Assembly: GCA_020848595.1 (NCBI GenBank)
Contig: JADLHV010000079.1
Location: 1-25,899 of the forward strand
Reading direction: 5' to 3'
Length of the DNA stretch: 25,899 nt
DNA from: Bacteroidia bacterium
GTDB taxonomy: Bacteria; Bacteroidota; Bacteroidia; NS11-12g; UBA955
Positions 8,202-16,527 of this stretch are shown piece after piece; position 1 is the first letter of the stretch, and the number at the start of each line of letters is the position of its first letter. Under the pieces are notes generated by a model. That model did not search any database and was not told the DNA's origin. It saw only the letters and a program-made list of their open reading frames with translations. The translations under genes were made by a program, and so were the position numbers.

Positions 8202-8959
8202 ATCAATTGTTTGAGGTGTTGAATAAAACTATTAGATGTCAAATCAAATTTAGTCGGCACAACACTGATATAATCATGAGCGATTGCCCATAAATCGGTA
8301 TCATTATCTTCTTCTTCGAGATTGATAAGTTTACCCGTCATCCAATAATATGTATTACCAGAAGGATCTAATCGCTCATCAAAATTTTCGGCATATTTAG
8401 CACTAGCTTGACGACACACTCGAATTCCTTTTAGCTCTTGAGATTTTGGAATATTAACATTGAGCAAAGTGCCATAAGGCAATGGATGTTTTAAAATCGT
8501 TTCAGTGATATGTTTAATATGGGTTCTGCAAGATTCAAAATCTGCTTCCAAGCTGTAATCACATAGCGAGAACCCGATTGCTTGCACCCCATCTATTGCG
8601 GCTTCTACTGCAGCACTCATCGTACCTGAATAGATGACATTAATAGAATAATTTGGTCCGTGATTGATACCAGACACCATAATATCAGGACGTCTATGGC
8701 AAACCTTATCGAGTGCTAATTTGACACAATCTGCTGGTGTACCACTGCACTCAAAAGCTTTAATTGTTCCAAAAATATTATTAGGTTTAAGTCGCAAAGG
8801 TTGTGTAACGGTAATAGCATGTCCCATTGCACTTTGAGGTTTATCTGGTGCAACAACAATAACTTCACCAAGAGTAGACATTACTTCAACTAAAACCCTC
8901 AGCCCAGGAGCAGTAATGCCATCGTCATTAGAAATGAGAATTAATGGTTGATATGACAT
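8198..8959 (-). CDS. surE: 5'/3'-nucleotidase SurE
   Basis: A metal-dependent phosphatase acting on nucleoside 5'- and 3'-monophosphates, predicted to be cytoplasmic. The diagnostic N-terminal metal site ISNDDG (Asp12, Asp13) is present, with the Ser/Asn ligands in DKPQSAMGHAITV and GINHGPNYSINVIYSGTMSAAVEAA. The length of 253 residues fits the family. An upstream in-frame ATG at 8971 overlaps the previous stop (TAATG). However, the mRNA reads ATG-GAGG-AAATG-ATG, placing a GGAGG six bases before the ATG at 8959. That spacing and the family N-terminus favour MSYQPLILISNDDG. The alternative starts add only four residues. It lies between tdh and a small membrane protein gene, with overlaps on both sides. 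Confidence 0.93.
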   Translation of the reverse strand: MSYQPLILISNDDGITAPGLRVLVEVMSTLGEVIVVAPDKPQSAMGHAITVTQPLRLKPNNIFGTIKAFECSGTPADCVKLALDKVCHRRPDIMVSGINHGPNYSINVIYSGTMSAAVEAAIDGVQAIGFSLCDYSLEADFESCRTHIKHITETILKHPLPYGTLLNVNIPKSQELKGIRVCRQASAKYAENFDERLDPSGNTYYWMTGKLINLEEEDNDTDLWAIAHDYISVVPTKFDLTSNSFIQHLKQLI

Positions 8960-8970
8960 CATTTCCTCCA

Positions 8971-9936
8971 TTATAAAGTCAAAGATTTGCCATAACGTGG
9001 AGCTAAATTGACTAGCATATCTTTAGTCATAGCATCTAAATCATAAGATGGTTTCCAACCCCAATCATTTCTTGCTTCAGAATCGTCGATACTATTCGGC
9101 CAACTATCTGCAATAGCTTGTCTGTGGTCGGGATTATATTCAGTAGTAAAACTTGGGATATACTTTTGAATTGATTCAGTAATTTCTTTTGGAGAAAAAC
9201 TCATTCCAGCTAAATTATAACTACTTCTTATTTTAATTTGTTCGGCTGGAGCGTGCATGATATCTAGAGTTGCTTTTAAAGCATCTGGCATATACAACAT
9301 AGGTAATTCTGTATGATCGCCCAAAAAGCAATTGTGTTTTCCAGTTGTTAGTGCATCGTGATAAATACTTACCGCATAATCAGTTGTACCCCCACCTGGA
9401 TCGCTCTTATGACAAATAAGTCCAGGATAGCGCAAACTTCTTACATCGACACCACGCTTTTGAAAATAATATTCGCAATAGCGCTCACCGGCTAATTTAG
9501 ATATACCATAAATAGTATTTGGATCCATCACACAATTTTGTGGAGTATGATCGTAAGGGGTATGTGGACCAAAAACCGCAATAGAACTAGGCCAATATAC
9601 ACGTCCAATTTTAAAATCTACTGCTGCATCCAATACATTGAATAGTCCATCCATATTTAAAGTCCAACCAAGTTTAGGTTTAGCTTCGGCAGTAGCACTT
9701 AACAAGGCTGCTAAATGATAAACTTGAGAAGGTTGATATTTTTGGAGAATCTCAGTTAATTTCGGCTTATCTAAGATATCCAAGGTTTCGAAAGGACCAG
9801 ACTTAAACACATCGTGATCGCTTTTTCGAATATCAGAAGCGATGACATTGGATTCTCCATAAATGTTTCTAAGAGACTCAACTAATTCGGTTCCAAGCTG
9901 ACCGCAAGAACCTATCACTAAAACTTTTTCAGACAT
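8971..9936 (-). CDS. tdh: L-threonine 3-dehydrogenase, SDR type (NAD-dependent)
   Basis: A 321-residue extended short-chain dehydrogenase predicted to oxidise L-threonine to 2-amino-3-ketobutyrate with NAD+, the first step of threonine breakdown to glycine. The Rossmann motif is VIGSCGQLG (7-15). The catalytic triad region contains WPSSIAVFGP (115-124) and YGISK (Tyr143, Lys147). The stretches RYPGLI, DPGGGTTDYAV, LPMLYMPDA, IRSSYNLAGMSF and QAIADSWPNSIDD are characteristic of the SDR-type threonine dehydrogenases known from Bacteroidota and vertebrates, as opposed to the zinc MDR type of E. coli. The partner ligase gene (kbl) is not in the window. It is the first gene of a unit with surE and is divergent from the glycosyltransferase gene. 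Confidence 0.9.
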   Translation of the reverse strand: MSEKVLVIGSCGQLGTELVESLRNIYGESNVIASDIRKSDHDVFKSGPFETLDILDKPKLTEILQKYQPSQVYHLAALLSATAEAKPKLGWTLNMDGLFNVLDAAVDFKIGRVYWPSSIAVFGPHTPYDHTPQNCVMDPNTIYGISKLAGERYCEYYFQKRGVDVRSLRYPGLICHKSDPGGGTTDYAVSIYHDALTTGKHNCFLGDHTELPMLYMPDALKATLDIMHAPAEQIKIRSSYNLAGMSFSPKEITESIQKYIPSFTTEYNPDHRQAIADSWPNSIDDSEARNDWGWKPSYDLDAMTKDMLVNLAPRYGKSLTL

Positions 9937-9955
9937 TTTCTACTATTTTGGAATG

Positions 9956-9963
9956 CAAAGGTA
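9956..9963 (-). promoter_or_regulatory. Bacteroidota -7 promoter box for tdh-surE
   Basis: Read on the minus strand this is TACCTTTG, a match to TAnnTTTG, ending 19 nt before the tdh ATG. The nearest upstream TTTG (9992-9989 on the minus strand) is 25 nt away, longer than the usual spacing of about 20, so only the -7 element is claimed. Confidence 0.4.
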
Positions 9964-10035
9964 AAAGGAAATGCTTGAAGATTAAAGACAAAATTTGGAC
10001 ACAATTTGAATTATGTAGCATCTATCTCAAATACT

Positions 10036-10043
10036 TATATTTG
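10036..10043 (+). promoter_or_regulatory. Bacteroidota -7 promoter box for the glycosyltransferase
   Basis: TATATTTG matches TAnnTTTG and ends only 5 nt before the ATG at 10049. Transcription from it would begin at or next to the start codon, giving an essentially leaderless mRNA. No correctly spaced -33 TTG is visible. Confidence 0.35.
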
Positions 10044-10048
10044 CCTCG

Positions 10049-10882
10049 ATGTTCACTATTCTAATCCCTACTTGGAATAACCTATCCTATTTAAAATTAT
10101 GTGTCGAAAGCATTAGACGCAATTCTACATTCAATCACCAAATTATTATACACATTAATGAAGGTGCCGATGGTACAGTTGATTGGGTAAAAGATGAAAA
10201 TTTAGAACATACTTTAAGTGACTACAATATTGGAATTTGTAAAGCTCTTAATCAGGCCAGCAGATTAGCCAAAACCAAATACATTTGTTATTTTAATGAC
10301 GATATGTATGCCTTACCAGGTTGGGACTATCATTTAATGAAGGAGATTCAAGATATTGGACACGACCGTTTTTTCTTGTCTTCGACTATGATAGAGCCTA
10401 AAGAAGGCAAAGACATAAATATTCTGCAAGGTTTTGATTTTGGAGATATTACAAATTTCAAGGAACGAGAATTAATTCAAACATTTAAAGATTTAAAAAT
10501 GGCCGATTGGAGTGGCGCAAGTTGGCCTCCAAATGTTGTTCCACTAGCGCTTTGGGAAAAAGTTGGTGGTTATAGTGATGAATTTAGTCCAGGGATGTAT
10601 AGCGACCCAGATTTTTCGATGAAATTATGGGAAGATGGCGTGAGATATTTTAAGGGGATAGGAGAAAGTAAAGTATATCATTTTATGAGTAAATCGACCG
10701 GTAAGATTAAAAGAAATGACGGCCGAAAGACATTTATGAAAAAATGGAAAATCACTCCAGGCTACTTTTATAGGTCGATGCTTAGGATGGGAGAAAAATG
10801 GCAAGGTGAGTTAAAAACACCCTCTAAAAACCTAAGCTATTGGTCCTCAAAACTTAAAGTTTTTATAAAATCCCTTTTATAA
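10049..10882 (+). CDS. Family 2 glycosyltransferase
   Basis: A 277-residue GT-A fold glycosyltransferase with no membrane helices, probably acting in the cytoplasm on a surface glycan or lipid-linked precursor. The N-terminus FTILIPTWNNLSYLKLCVESI (2-22) is the nucleotide-sugar binding start of GT2. NIGICKALNQASRLAKTKYICYFNDDM (60-86) carries the DxD-type metal motif as NDD (83-85). WSGASWPPNVVPLALWEKVGGYSDEFSPGMYSDPDFSMKLW (about 167-207) contains the acceptor-side acidic motif with an aromatic-rich acceptor loop. Donor and acceptor cannot be told from the sequence. It stands alone, without a polysaccharide cluster. It is divergent from tdh and 47 nt upstream of the repeat-protein gene. Confidence 0.85.
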   Translation: MFTILIPTWNNLSYLKLCVESIRRNSTFNHQIIIHINEGADGTVDWVKDENLEHTLSDYNIGICKALNQASRLAKTKYICYFNDDMYALPGWDYHLMKEIQDIGHDRFFLSSTMIEPKEGKDINILQGFDFGDITNFKERELIQTFKDLKMADWSGASWPPNVVPLALWEKVGGYSDEFSPGMYSDPDFSMKLWEDGVRYFKGIGESKVYHFMSKSTGKIKRNDGRKTFMKKWKITPGYFYRSMLRMGEKWQGELKTPSKNLSYWSSKLKVFIKSLL

Positions 10883-10929
10883 CTCAAAAAAATCCCTTTT
10901 TTTTGTATCAAATCATTTTCCAATATTTT

Positions 10930-12087
10930 ATGAAAATACAGATTTCCAAATTATTTATAGCAACTATAATGTTGCTGACAGCCACTTTGTCATTCGCGCA
11001 AAAGAAAGTTTTCTTGGATGATTTCGGCAAAAAGACCAAAGAAAAATACGCGTCTTATTATCGTATTATTGCTCCAGAAGGCAATTTATTTCTAGTTAAG
11101 GATTACTATATCCATAACGATAAAATGCAAATGGAAGGTCATTATCGTTCTAAAAAGTGTGAAATAAACACTAGAACTGGTCAGTTTACTTATTATTTCG
11201 AAAACGGAGAAAAAGCATCTGAAGGTGAATATTTAGATGGTAAAAGAGATGGAAAATGGTCTTTTTGGTATAAAGATGGTCAATTAAAGCAAGAAGGCTT
11301 ATACGAAAAAGATGAAAGAGAAGGTGAATGGAACAGATTCCACAGAAATGGCACTCTTAAATACAAAGCTACTTATAAAGGTGGCGACATTTTGGGAAAA
11401 TTCGAGTCTGTTTTCGATAATGGTGATAAAGATGAAACAGCTAATTACGAAAAAGGCAAACTTGATGGCGAATTTATGCTCTACTACTTTAATAGTGGTA
11501 GTAAAGTTAGAGTGAAAGGTAATTATTCTAAAGATAGTTTACATGGCACTTACGAAAAGTATTGGAGAAATGGTAACATCTCTGAAAAAGGTGAATACAA
11601 CGATAATAAAAAAGATGGCACATGGGAGTATTTCCATAGCAATGGTAATAAATCTGCAGAAGTAGAATACAAAAAAGGCAAATTTTCTAAAGCCACTTAT
11701 TTCGATGAAGATGGCAAGAAACTAAGCAAAAAGGTAACTTTAGACGACCTTTATAAGCAAGCTGAATATCAAGGCGGAAATGATAATATGTACCAAGAAA
11801 TTTACAAAAAACTTGGTGAAAAAGCTGATGTTTCTGGTGCTACTAAATCAAAATACTTCTTTTATGCTAAAGTAACGCTTACTATTGATCCAGAAGGTAA
11901 TATTACAAAAGTATCTTGGGGTTATCCTGATGATGACGATGATGACTACGTTGACAGATGGGATTTCTATAAATACATGAGATCTGCAATTGAAGATTTC
12001 CCTAAATTTAATGCCACTACACATTGTAACAGATATGTAGAAGATAATTTTACATTTACATTGTTACTTGATTTCAGTAAGAAATAA
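10930..12087 (+). CDS. Secreted MORN/YwqK-type repeat protein with TonB-C-like C-terminus
   Basis: A 385-residue protein from the ATG at 10930. An in-frame TTG at 10903 would prepend nine residues before the signal peptide and is unlikely. A signal peptide spans about 1-23 (ending SFAQ). Residues about 70-265 hold roughly seven repeats of 22-24 residues, of the pattern G-x-x-x-Y-Y-x-N-G-x-x-x-x-x-G-x-Y-x-x-x-K-x-D-G, the MORN-like repeat annotated as 'YwqK family antitoxin'. The toxin-antitoxin name has no support here, since no toxin is adjacent and the protein is exported. The last 80 residues (VTLTIDPEGNITKV ... FNATTHCNRYVEDNFTFTLLLDF) resemble a TonB C-terminal domain without a TonB-type N-terminal anchor. 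A run of six Asp residues interrupts that domain. A strong terminator follows. Confidence 0.8.
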   Translation: MKIQISKLFIATIMLLTATLSFAQKKVFLDDFGKKTKEKYASYYRIIAPEGNLFLVKDYYIHNDKMQMEGHYRSKKCEINTRTGQFTYYFENGEKASEGEYLDGKRDGKWSFWYKDGQLKQEGLYEKDEREGEWNRFHRNGTLKYKATYKGGDILGKFESVFDNGDKDETANYEKGKLDGEFMLYYFNSGSKVRVKGNYSKDSLHGTYEKYWRNGNISEKGEYNDNKKDGTWEYFHSNGNKSAEVEYKKGKFSKATYFDEDGKKLSKKVTLDDLYKQAEYQGGNDNMYQEIYKKLGEKADVSGATKSKYFFYAKVTLTIDPEGNITKVSWGYPDDDDDDYVDRWDFYKYMRSAIEDFPKFNATTHCNRYVEDNFTFTLLLDFSKK

Positions 12088-12109
12088 ACTGATTCAAAAT
12101 AAATTCTAC

Positions 12110-12137
12110 AAAAAAGCCCCGTAATTGGGGCTTTTTT
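12110..12137. terminator. Bidirectional Rho-independent terminator
   Basis: AAAAAAGCCCC - GTAATT - GGGGCTTTTTT is a perfect 11-bp inverted repeat with a 6-nt loop. It has a T-run on either strand. It lies between the convergent repeat-protein gene (stop at 12087) and the tolC-like gene, whose stop codon overlaps its edge, so it can end both transcripts. Confidence 0.93.
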
Positions 12138-13530
12138 AGTTACCTAAAATCCCAGACATATACAGTACATTGAGCTCCGCTTTCTTATTTTTTACAATAA
12201 CATCAATCAATTTAATCTTTGCACTTATATAACTCATCTCTCTAGAGTTAATCATAAACAATGAACTCTCTCCTATCGTAAAAATATTGCGCTCTGCATC
12301 TAATAATACCGAGTAGGCTTGAACTGTTCCTCTGTATTGATTAATTAATTCGAAGGTATAATTAAACTCGTTCATTGCCGTCATATTGTAATTCCATAGC
12401 TGTTGAGTTTTAAGCGAACGATCCCAAGTTGCTTGCATTAATTTAAAATTCGTAATTTTCAAATCACCTCTTTCTTTTCGCAATAACACAGGCATCTTAA
12501 ATCCTATTCCAAATTTATAATCATTCATTGAATAGGTATTTAATGTATTACTCGACAAATAAGGTTGATAATTAAGATTCAATATGGGCTTCAATTGTTC
12601 GCGTTTCCACTGTCTTTCGACAATTAATGTTTGGATTTTTAAATCAACAACTTGTAACATAGGATGTGAGCGCCAAACACCTGTATCTGGCAATGTTAAA
12701 GCATCACTTTCGATTATAGTTTGAACCTCTGGCGCTTTTACTCTTGGGTCGAGTTGTAAAGGCTGCCCGTTTTCATCCCATAAATAATAGGACAACTGAA
12801 TTGACTTGTTTTTATACTCCATCTCTGATTGAATGAGACTAAATTGCCTTTCGTTTACCTGTATAAATGCTTCTAATGTATCAATATAAGGTCTATCTCC
12901 TAGTTGAGACGATAGCTTTACAGACTCTAAACGTTCTTGAGCAGCCTTAAAAGCATCCTTGTAAATAGCATAATTATGGTAAGCAGCATACCATTCCCAA
13001 TAGTACTTTCCAGCTTCGAAAAGCAAATCATTTATCATCAGTATCCTTTCAGCTTTACTAGATTTCTGGAATAATTCTGCTTGTCTTAAACTCATTCTTC
13101 TCTCGTCAATCAATAATCCTTGTCCTAGTGTCAATGTAACGCCAGCATAAGCTAAGCCAGCACTTGGTAGATTATTTTCGGGATTGATATAAGCACCATT
13201 ATTTCTATCCATACCACCTTTAAATTCAAGACCAAAAAGAGTTGGAATACTGATACCCCCACTCATCATATTAAAATAATTGGTTTCATTATAATATTTT
13301 TGATTATTAGAAAATGAGAGCTTTGGATCGAAACCGCCACGTGCTTTTAACATAGTAGCATCACCGCTCATTTGTATCAATTCTGCTTGTTTTCCAACTG
13401 GATGATACAAGCGAACTAAATTCAAGAATCGCTCTGAACTCAACACCATACTATCTTGCTCGGCAAATGCTATTGTGTAATTCCAGCTCAATAAAAGTAA
13501 TAATCCTCGAAATAGTTGTTTCATACTCAT
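12136..13530 (-). CDS. TolC-family outer membrane efflux protein
   Basis: A 464-residue outer membrane channel protein of the TolC family, predicted to form the exit duct of the tripartite exporter encoded with it. The signal peptide covers about 1-24 (LLLLLSWNYTIAFAEQ). The mature part opens with the typical LSSERFLNLVRLYHPVGKQAEL helix and then shows the paired helical-hairpin organisation, with strands such as SFSNNQKYYNETNYFNMMSGGISIPTLFGLEFKGG and FGIGFKMPVLLRKERGDLKI. It is the last gene of the operon; its ATG overlaps the HlyD-type stop (ATGA). An alternative start two codons later (MKQLF) is equally plausible. The substrate is unknown. Confidence 0.87.
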   Translation of the reverse strand: MSMKQLFRGLLLLLSWNYTIAFAEQDSMVLSSERFLNLVRLYHPVGKQAELIQMSGDATMLKARGGFDPKLSFSNNQKYYNETNYFNMMSGGISIPTLFGLEFKGGMDRNNGAYINPENNLPSAGLAYAGVTLTLGQGLLIDERRMSLRQAELFQKSSKAERILMINDLLFEAGKYYWEWYAAYHNYAIYKDAFKAAQERLESVKLSSQLGDRPYIDTLEAFIQVNERQFSLIQSEMEYKNKSIQLSYYLWDENGQPLQLDPRVKAPEVQTIIESDALTLPDTGVWRSHPMLQVVDLKIQTLIVERQWKREQLKPILNLNYQPYLSSNTLNTYSMNDYKFGIGFKMPVLLRKERGDLKITNFKLMQATWDRSLKTQQLWNYNMTAMNEFNYTFELINQYRGTVQAYSVLLDAERNIFTIGESSLFMINSREMSYISAKIKLIDVIVKNKKAELNVLYMSGILGN

Positions 13531-14873
13531 TTCTTTTTAGTTTTTTCGCTGGTATTTTTGTAATATTCTGGAGGGAAAGCATTGATTTGACGCCATAATT
13601 CGTACCAAACTGGCACTTCTTTAAGTAACATCATGGTATTAACACCTCCTCCTACTCTTAATTCATTTGGCCATTGATGATCGTTAGGATCAGGCCCTAC
13701 TAAAACGCGGTACTTTCCATTTTCACTTATAAAACGATCAATAGCAATAACTCTACCTCCATAAGTTCCATAAGAAACATTGGGCCATCCCGAAAAAACT
13801 ATTGCTGGCCAACCATCAAATTGTACACGCACCAAACTACCTTTATCGAGCAAAGGCACATCTATTGGACGCACAAAAACTTCTACAGCTAAATCATATT
13901 TAAAAGGCATTATGCTCACTATTTCGGTACCTTCTTTAATCGTTTCTCCAATTCCAGCGGTAATGGCTTTTGTGATATAACCATCTTGTGGAGCGGTTAC
14001 ATAATACAAACCCGATCTTATAATATAATTAGCATATTGATTACGCATTTTAGTTACAATAGCTTCTGCATCGTACATTTCGCTCATGGCTGCAAATTTA
14101 TCTGACTCCGTTTTAGAAATTTTATCCGAATATTCGGCTTCAATAGAAGAGAGTTCAATCTGACTATTGAGGACTTGATTGCGTGAAGACAACAATTTAT
14201 TTTCTTGTGAAATTAATTTAGCTTGAGTCTCTTGTAATTTTAGCTTACGAGATTCTAAATCTGTTAATGATTTAAGTCCCTTACTATACATTTCTTGCAT
14301 TCGAATCATTTGATTTTCGGCAACGCTTAAGTTCATCTTTGAAGCAACTAAATCCATACTATCACTTGTATACATAAGACGAGCTTGTTTCAATTTATTG
14401 ACTGCTTGTTCTTTCTTCAGTTTTAAAGTCGATTCCATCGCTTGAATTTGTCGCTCATTGGCTTTTATTTTATCGACATAAGAATTCACCGATTGTTCTT
14501 TGGCTAATAATTGCTCATTGGTTCTTTCAATTAATTTTGGATCAAAATATTCGTCTTTTACCTCTGTAAGAAAGATAATAGTATCTCCTTTTTTTACAAA
14601 TTGACCTTCTTGCACATACCACCGCTCTATTCTACCTGGCAAAATAGACTGAATAGTTTGAGGTCTTTGTCCAGGCTTTAAAGCTGTAACTTGACCATAA
14701 GCTCTGACGTTTTGTGTCCATGGCAACATCAGTATAATGATTACTGGTATAGTCATAATCAACAGCATCCTTGATGTCATTTTCATACGAGGGCGCTTAT
14801 CTAGCTCCGAAAAAGACTTACTAGTATCTTTTTCAACAAACCCTCTGACACTATTTTCTGATATTCCTAACAT
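13527..14873 (-). CDS. HlyD-type periplasmic adaptor (membrane fusion protein)
   Basis: A 448-residue adaptor linking the inner-membrane transporter to the outer-membrane channel. It has a cytoplasmic N-terminus of about 33 residues, one membrane helix (about 34-50, MLLIMTIPVIIILMLPW) and a split biotinyl-lipoyl domain. The first half of that domain is ILPGRIERWYVQEGQFVKKGDTIIFL (about 82-107) and the second follows a long coiled-coil hairpin of about residues 115-280 (KEQSVNSYVDKIKANERQ ... SDKFAAMSEMYDAEAIV). The second half reads YYVTAPQDGYITKAITAGIGETIKEGTEIVSIMP. A C-terminal beta-barrel region includes VRVQFDGWPAIVFSGWP. The gene starts 1 nt after the ABC gene stop and overlaps the tolC-like start, so the three proteins are likely made together as one machine. 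Confidence 0.9.
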   Translation of the reverse strand: MLGISENSVRGFVEKDTSKSFSELDKRPRMKMTSRMLLIMTIPVIIILMLPWTQNVRAYGQVTALKPGQRPQTIQSILPGRIERWYVQEGQFVKKGDTIIFLTEVKDEYFDPKLIERTNEQLLAKEQSVNSYVDKIKANERQIQAMESTLKLKKEQAVNKLKQARLMYTSDSMDLVASKMNLSVAENQMIRMQEMYSKGLKSLTDLESRKLKLQETQAKLISQENKLLSSRNQVLNSQIELSSIEAEYSDKISKTESDKFAAMSEMYDAEAIVTKMRNQYANYIIRSGLYYVTAPQDGYITKAITAGIGETIKEGTEIVSIMPFKYDLAVEVFVRPIDVPLLDKGSLVRVQFDGWPAIVFSGWPNVSYGTYGGRVIAIDRFISENGKYRVLVGPDPNDHQWPNELRVGGGVNTMMLLKEVPVWYELWRQINAFPPEYYKNTSEKTKKK

Positions 14874-14874
14874 A

Positions 14875-16527
14875 TTAATCCTCCTGATTTAATTTTAAAT
14901 TTTGTTTATAGAATTCTTTAAATTCTGGAACAGTAAATGAACTAACCACAGTCCATGGTTGTTGGGGATTGAATATAAATTCAGCAATCTTTTTTCGAGA
15001 TTTCGTATCTATAAACTCCACCCCTTTCTCGAGTAATAACAACTTAGGTTTATGAACTATCCCTCTTGCTAATAATATCTTCTGTGAAACGCCTTTCGAT
15101 AGTCTACATCCATTTGGCCCTACAATAGTATCAAAACCTTGTGGCAATGCTTTGATAAATTCTAACAAATCTAGTCCATCTGAAGCCCAGATAACATCAT
15201 CTATTGTTACATCACTTCTACCCATACTAATATTTTCTAAAAGTGTTCCATCAAATATAATTTCACTACTAAAACATGTTCCTATATGATTTCTAATCGA
15301 GTCGAACTCGAAATTATCTATCGGTAAACCATTATAACAAATACTACCTTTTGCAGGCCTATAAATACCGGCTATTAATGAGAGCAAGGTGGCTTTACCA
15401 CTCCCTTGATTACCATGAAAACAGGTATGCTGTCCTTTTTGAATTTGGATAGATAAGCTTTTAAACAAGGGCTCTATTCGTCCAGGATACGAGAATTCAA
15501 GATCTTTAATTTCAACTTCGATATCCTGGTCATTTTGAATTCTAACCGACCCGATTTTATCATCATCAAGATCAATATCGGTTACATGTCCAATTTTATC
15601 TAAGGAAGTAATAACATCATATATATTTTCGATACAAAGAATTAACTTTTCTACTGAGTTTATTACCAATAAAATGATAATTTCTGCCGCAATAAATTGT
15701 CCAATATTCATTTCTTGGTTTAATACCAACATACCGCCAATTAATAGAAGTCCAGCGGCTACTGCACCTTTAAAAACAATGAGATAAATATATTGACGTT
15801 TTAAAACTTTAAAATGTTTTTCTCTTGCATCTAAATAACCTAAAACATTTTCATCTGTACGTTTAAGACCTAATTTTGAATTACCAGCCATCTTAAAAGA
15901 TAAACGTGTTTTAGCCATTTCTTCGAGCCATGCCACAACTTTATACTTGTACTTAGACTCTTTTAGACTTGTTTCCAATCCTAATACACCAGTATATTTA
16001 AAAATAGCAATCACCAATAAAAACAAACCCAATCCAAAGAAAATAAAAAATGAGTGATAAAAAGCTAAGAGCACTAATCCGAATACGATTTGCAATGTAG
16101 CAGTAGAAAAATCTATTAAAACTTTTGAGAGACCTTTTTGTACTGAAACTGTATCAAAAAAACGGTTCATCAATTCAGGTGCACTTTGATTTTCTAATGA
16201 ATCAGATTTAAAACGTGGCAATCTAAAAGTAAATTCAAATGCCGCTCGAGCAAATATATTCTGTTGTAAATTTTCTATAATTCTCAATTGAGCGACTTGT
16301 AATACGCCAGTTAGCAAAATACCAGCTAATACAATAATAACAAGTACTATCCAAGATGTAGAAACTTGTCCACCTTGAATTAAATTGACGATAGCCTGAA
16401 TACCAAGCGGTATAGACAAGTTAATTAAACCTTGAAAAACGGCATAAGTATAAACATTCCCAATTTCCTTCTTATCGGATTTTATGAGTAAAACAAACCG
16501 TTGTATAGGTGTTAGTTTTTCTTTCAT
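14875..16527 (-). CDS. ABC transporter (membrane domain + degenerate nucleotide-binding domain)
   Basis: A 550-residue half-transporter. Residues 1-310 form a type I exporter membrane domain with about six helices; there is no peptidase C39 domain. Residues about 335-550 form the ATP-binding domain, which is recognisable throughout but altered at its key sites. Walker A is GNQGSGKAT (372-380), with Ala379 in place of the Mg-coordinating Ser/Thr. The Q-loop reads GTCFSSE, with Ser420 where Gln is expected. The signature is LSKGV (476-480) instead of LSGGQ. Walker B is LLLLEK (496-501), with Glu for Asp and Lys for the catalytic Glu. The H-loop region is VVSSFTVPE, without His. Lys378, the A-loop Tyr and the D-loop Asp remain. 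The frame is intact and coupled to its neighbours, which argues against a pseudogene. It could be a pseudo-ATPase, a heterodimer partner or a divergent family form. Confidence 0.85.
   Translation of the reverse strand: MKEKLTPIQRFVLLIKSDKKEIGNVYTYAVFQGLINLSIPLGIQAIVNLIQGGQVSTSWIVLVIIVLAGILLTGVLQVAQLRIIENLQQNIFARAAFEFTFRLPRFKSDSLENQSAPELMNRFFDTVSVQKGLSKVLIDFSTATLQIVFGLVLLAFYHSFFIFFGLGLFLLVIAIFKYTGVLGLETSLKESKYKYKVVAWLEEMAKTRLSFKMAGNSKLGLKRTDENVLGYLDAREKHFKVLKRQYIYLIVFKGAVAAGLLLIGGMLVLNQEMNIGQFIAAEIIILLVINSVEKLILCIENIYDVITSLDKIGHVTDIDLDDDKIGSVRIQNDQDIEVEIKDLEFSYPGRIEPLFKSLSIQIQKGQHTCFHGNQGSGKATLLSLIAGIYRPAKGSICYNGLPIDNFEFDSIRNHIGTCFSSEIIFDGTLLENISMGRSDVTIDDVIWASDGLDLLEFIKALPQGFDTIVGPNGCRLSKGVSQKILLARGIVHKPKLLLLEKGVEFIDTKSRKKIAEFIFNPQQPWTVVSSFTVPEFKEFYKQNLKLNQED

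Noticed and set aside
10867..10900. Two copies of AAAATCCCTTTT 22 nt apart
   Set aside because: This short direct repeat in AT-rich sequence includes the glycosyltransferase 3' end. There is no stem and no further copies were noticed.
11932..11950. GAT/GAC run encoding six Asp residues
   Set aside because: It is a short low-complexity stretch inside a good coding frame with mixed codons. It is too short to call a functional repeat.
10930..12087. Toxin-antitoxin system suggested by YwqK-type repeats
   Set aside because: The protein is exported and no toxin-like gene lies next to it. The antitoxin name is an annotation carry-over.
14875..16527. Calling the ABC gene a pseudogene
   Set aside because: The frame is uninterrupted at normal length, start and stop are coupled to both neighbours, and the substitutions fall on catalytic residues while the fold-forming sequence is kept.
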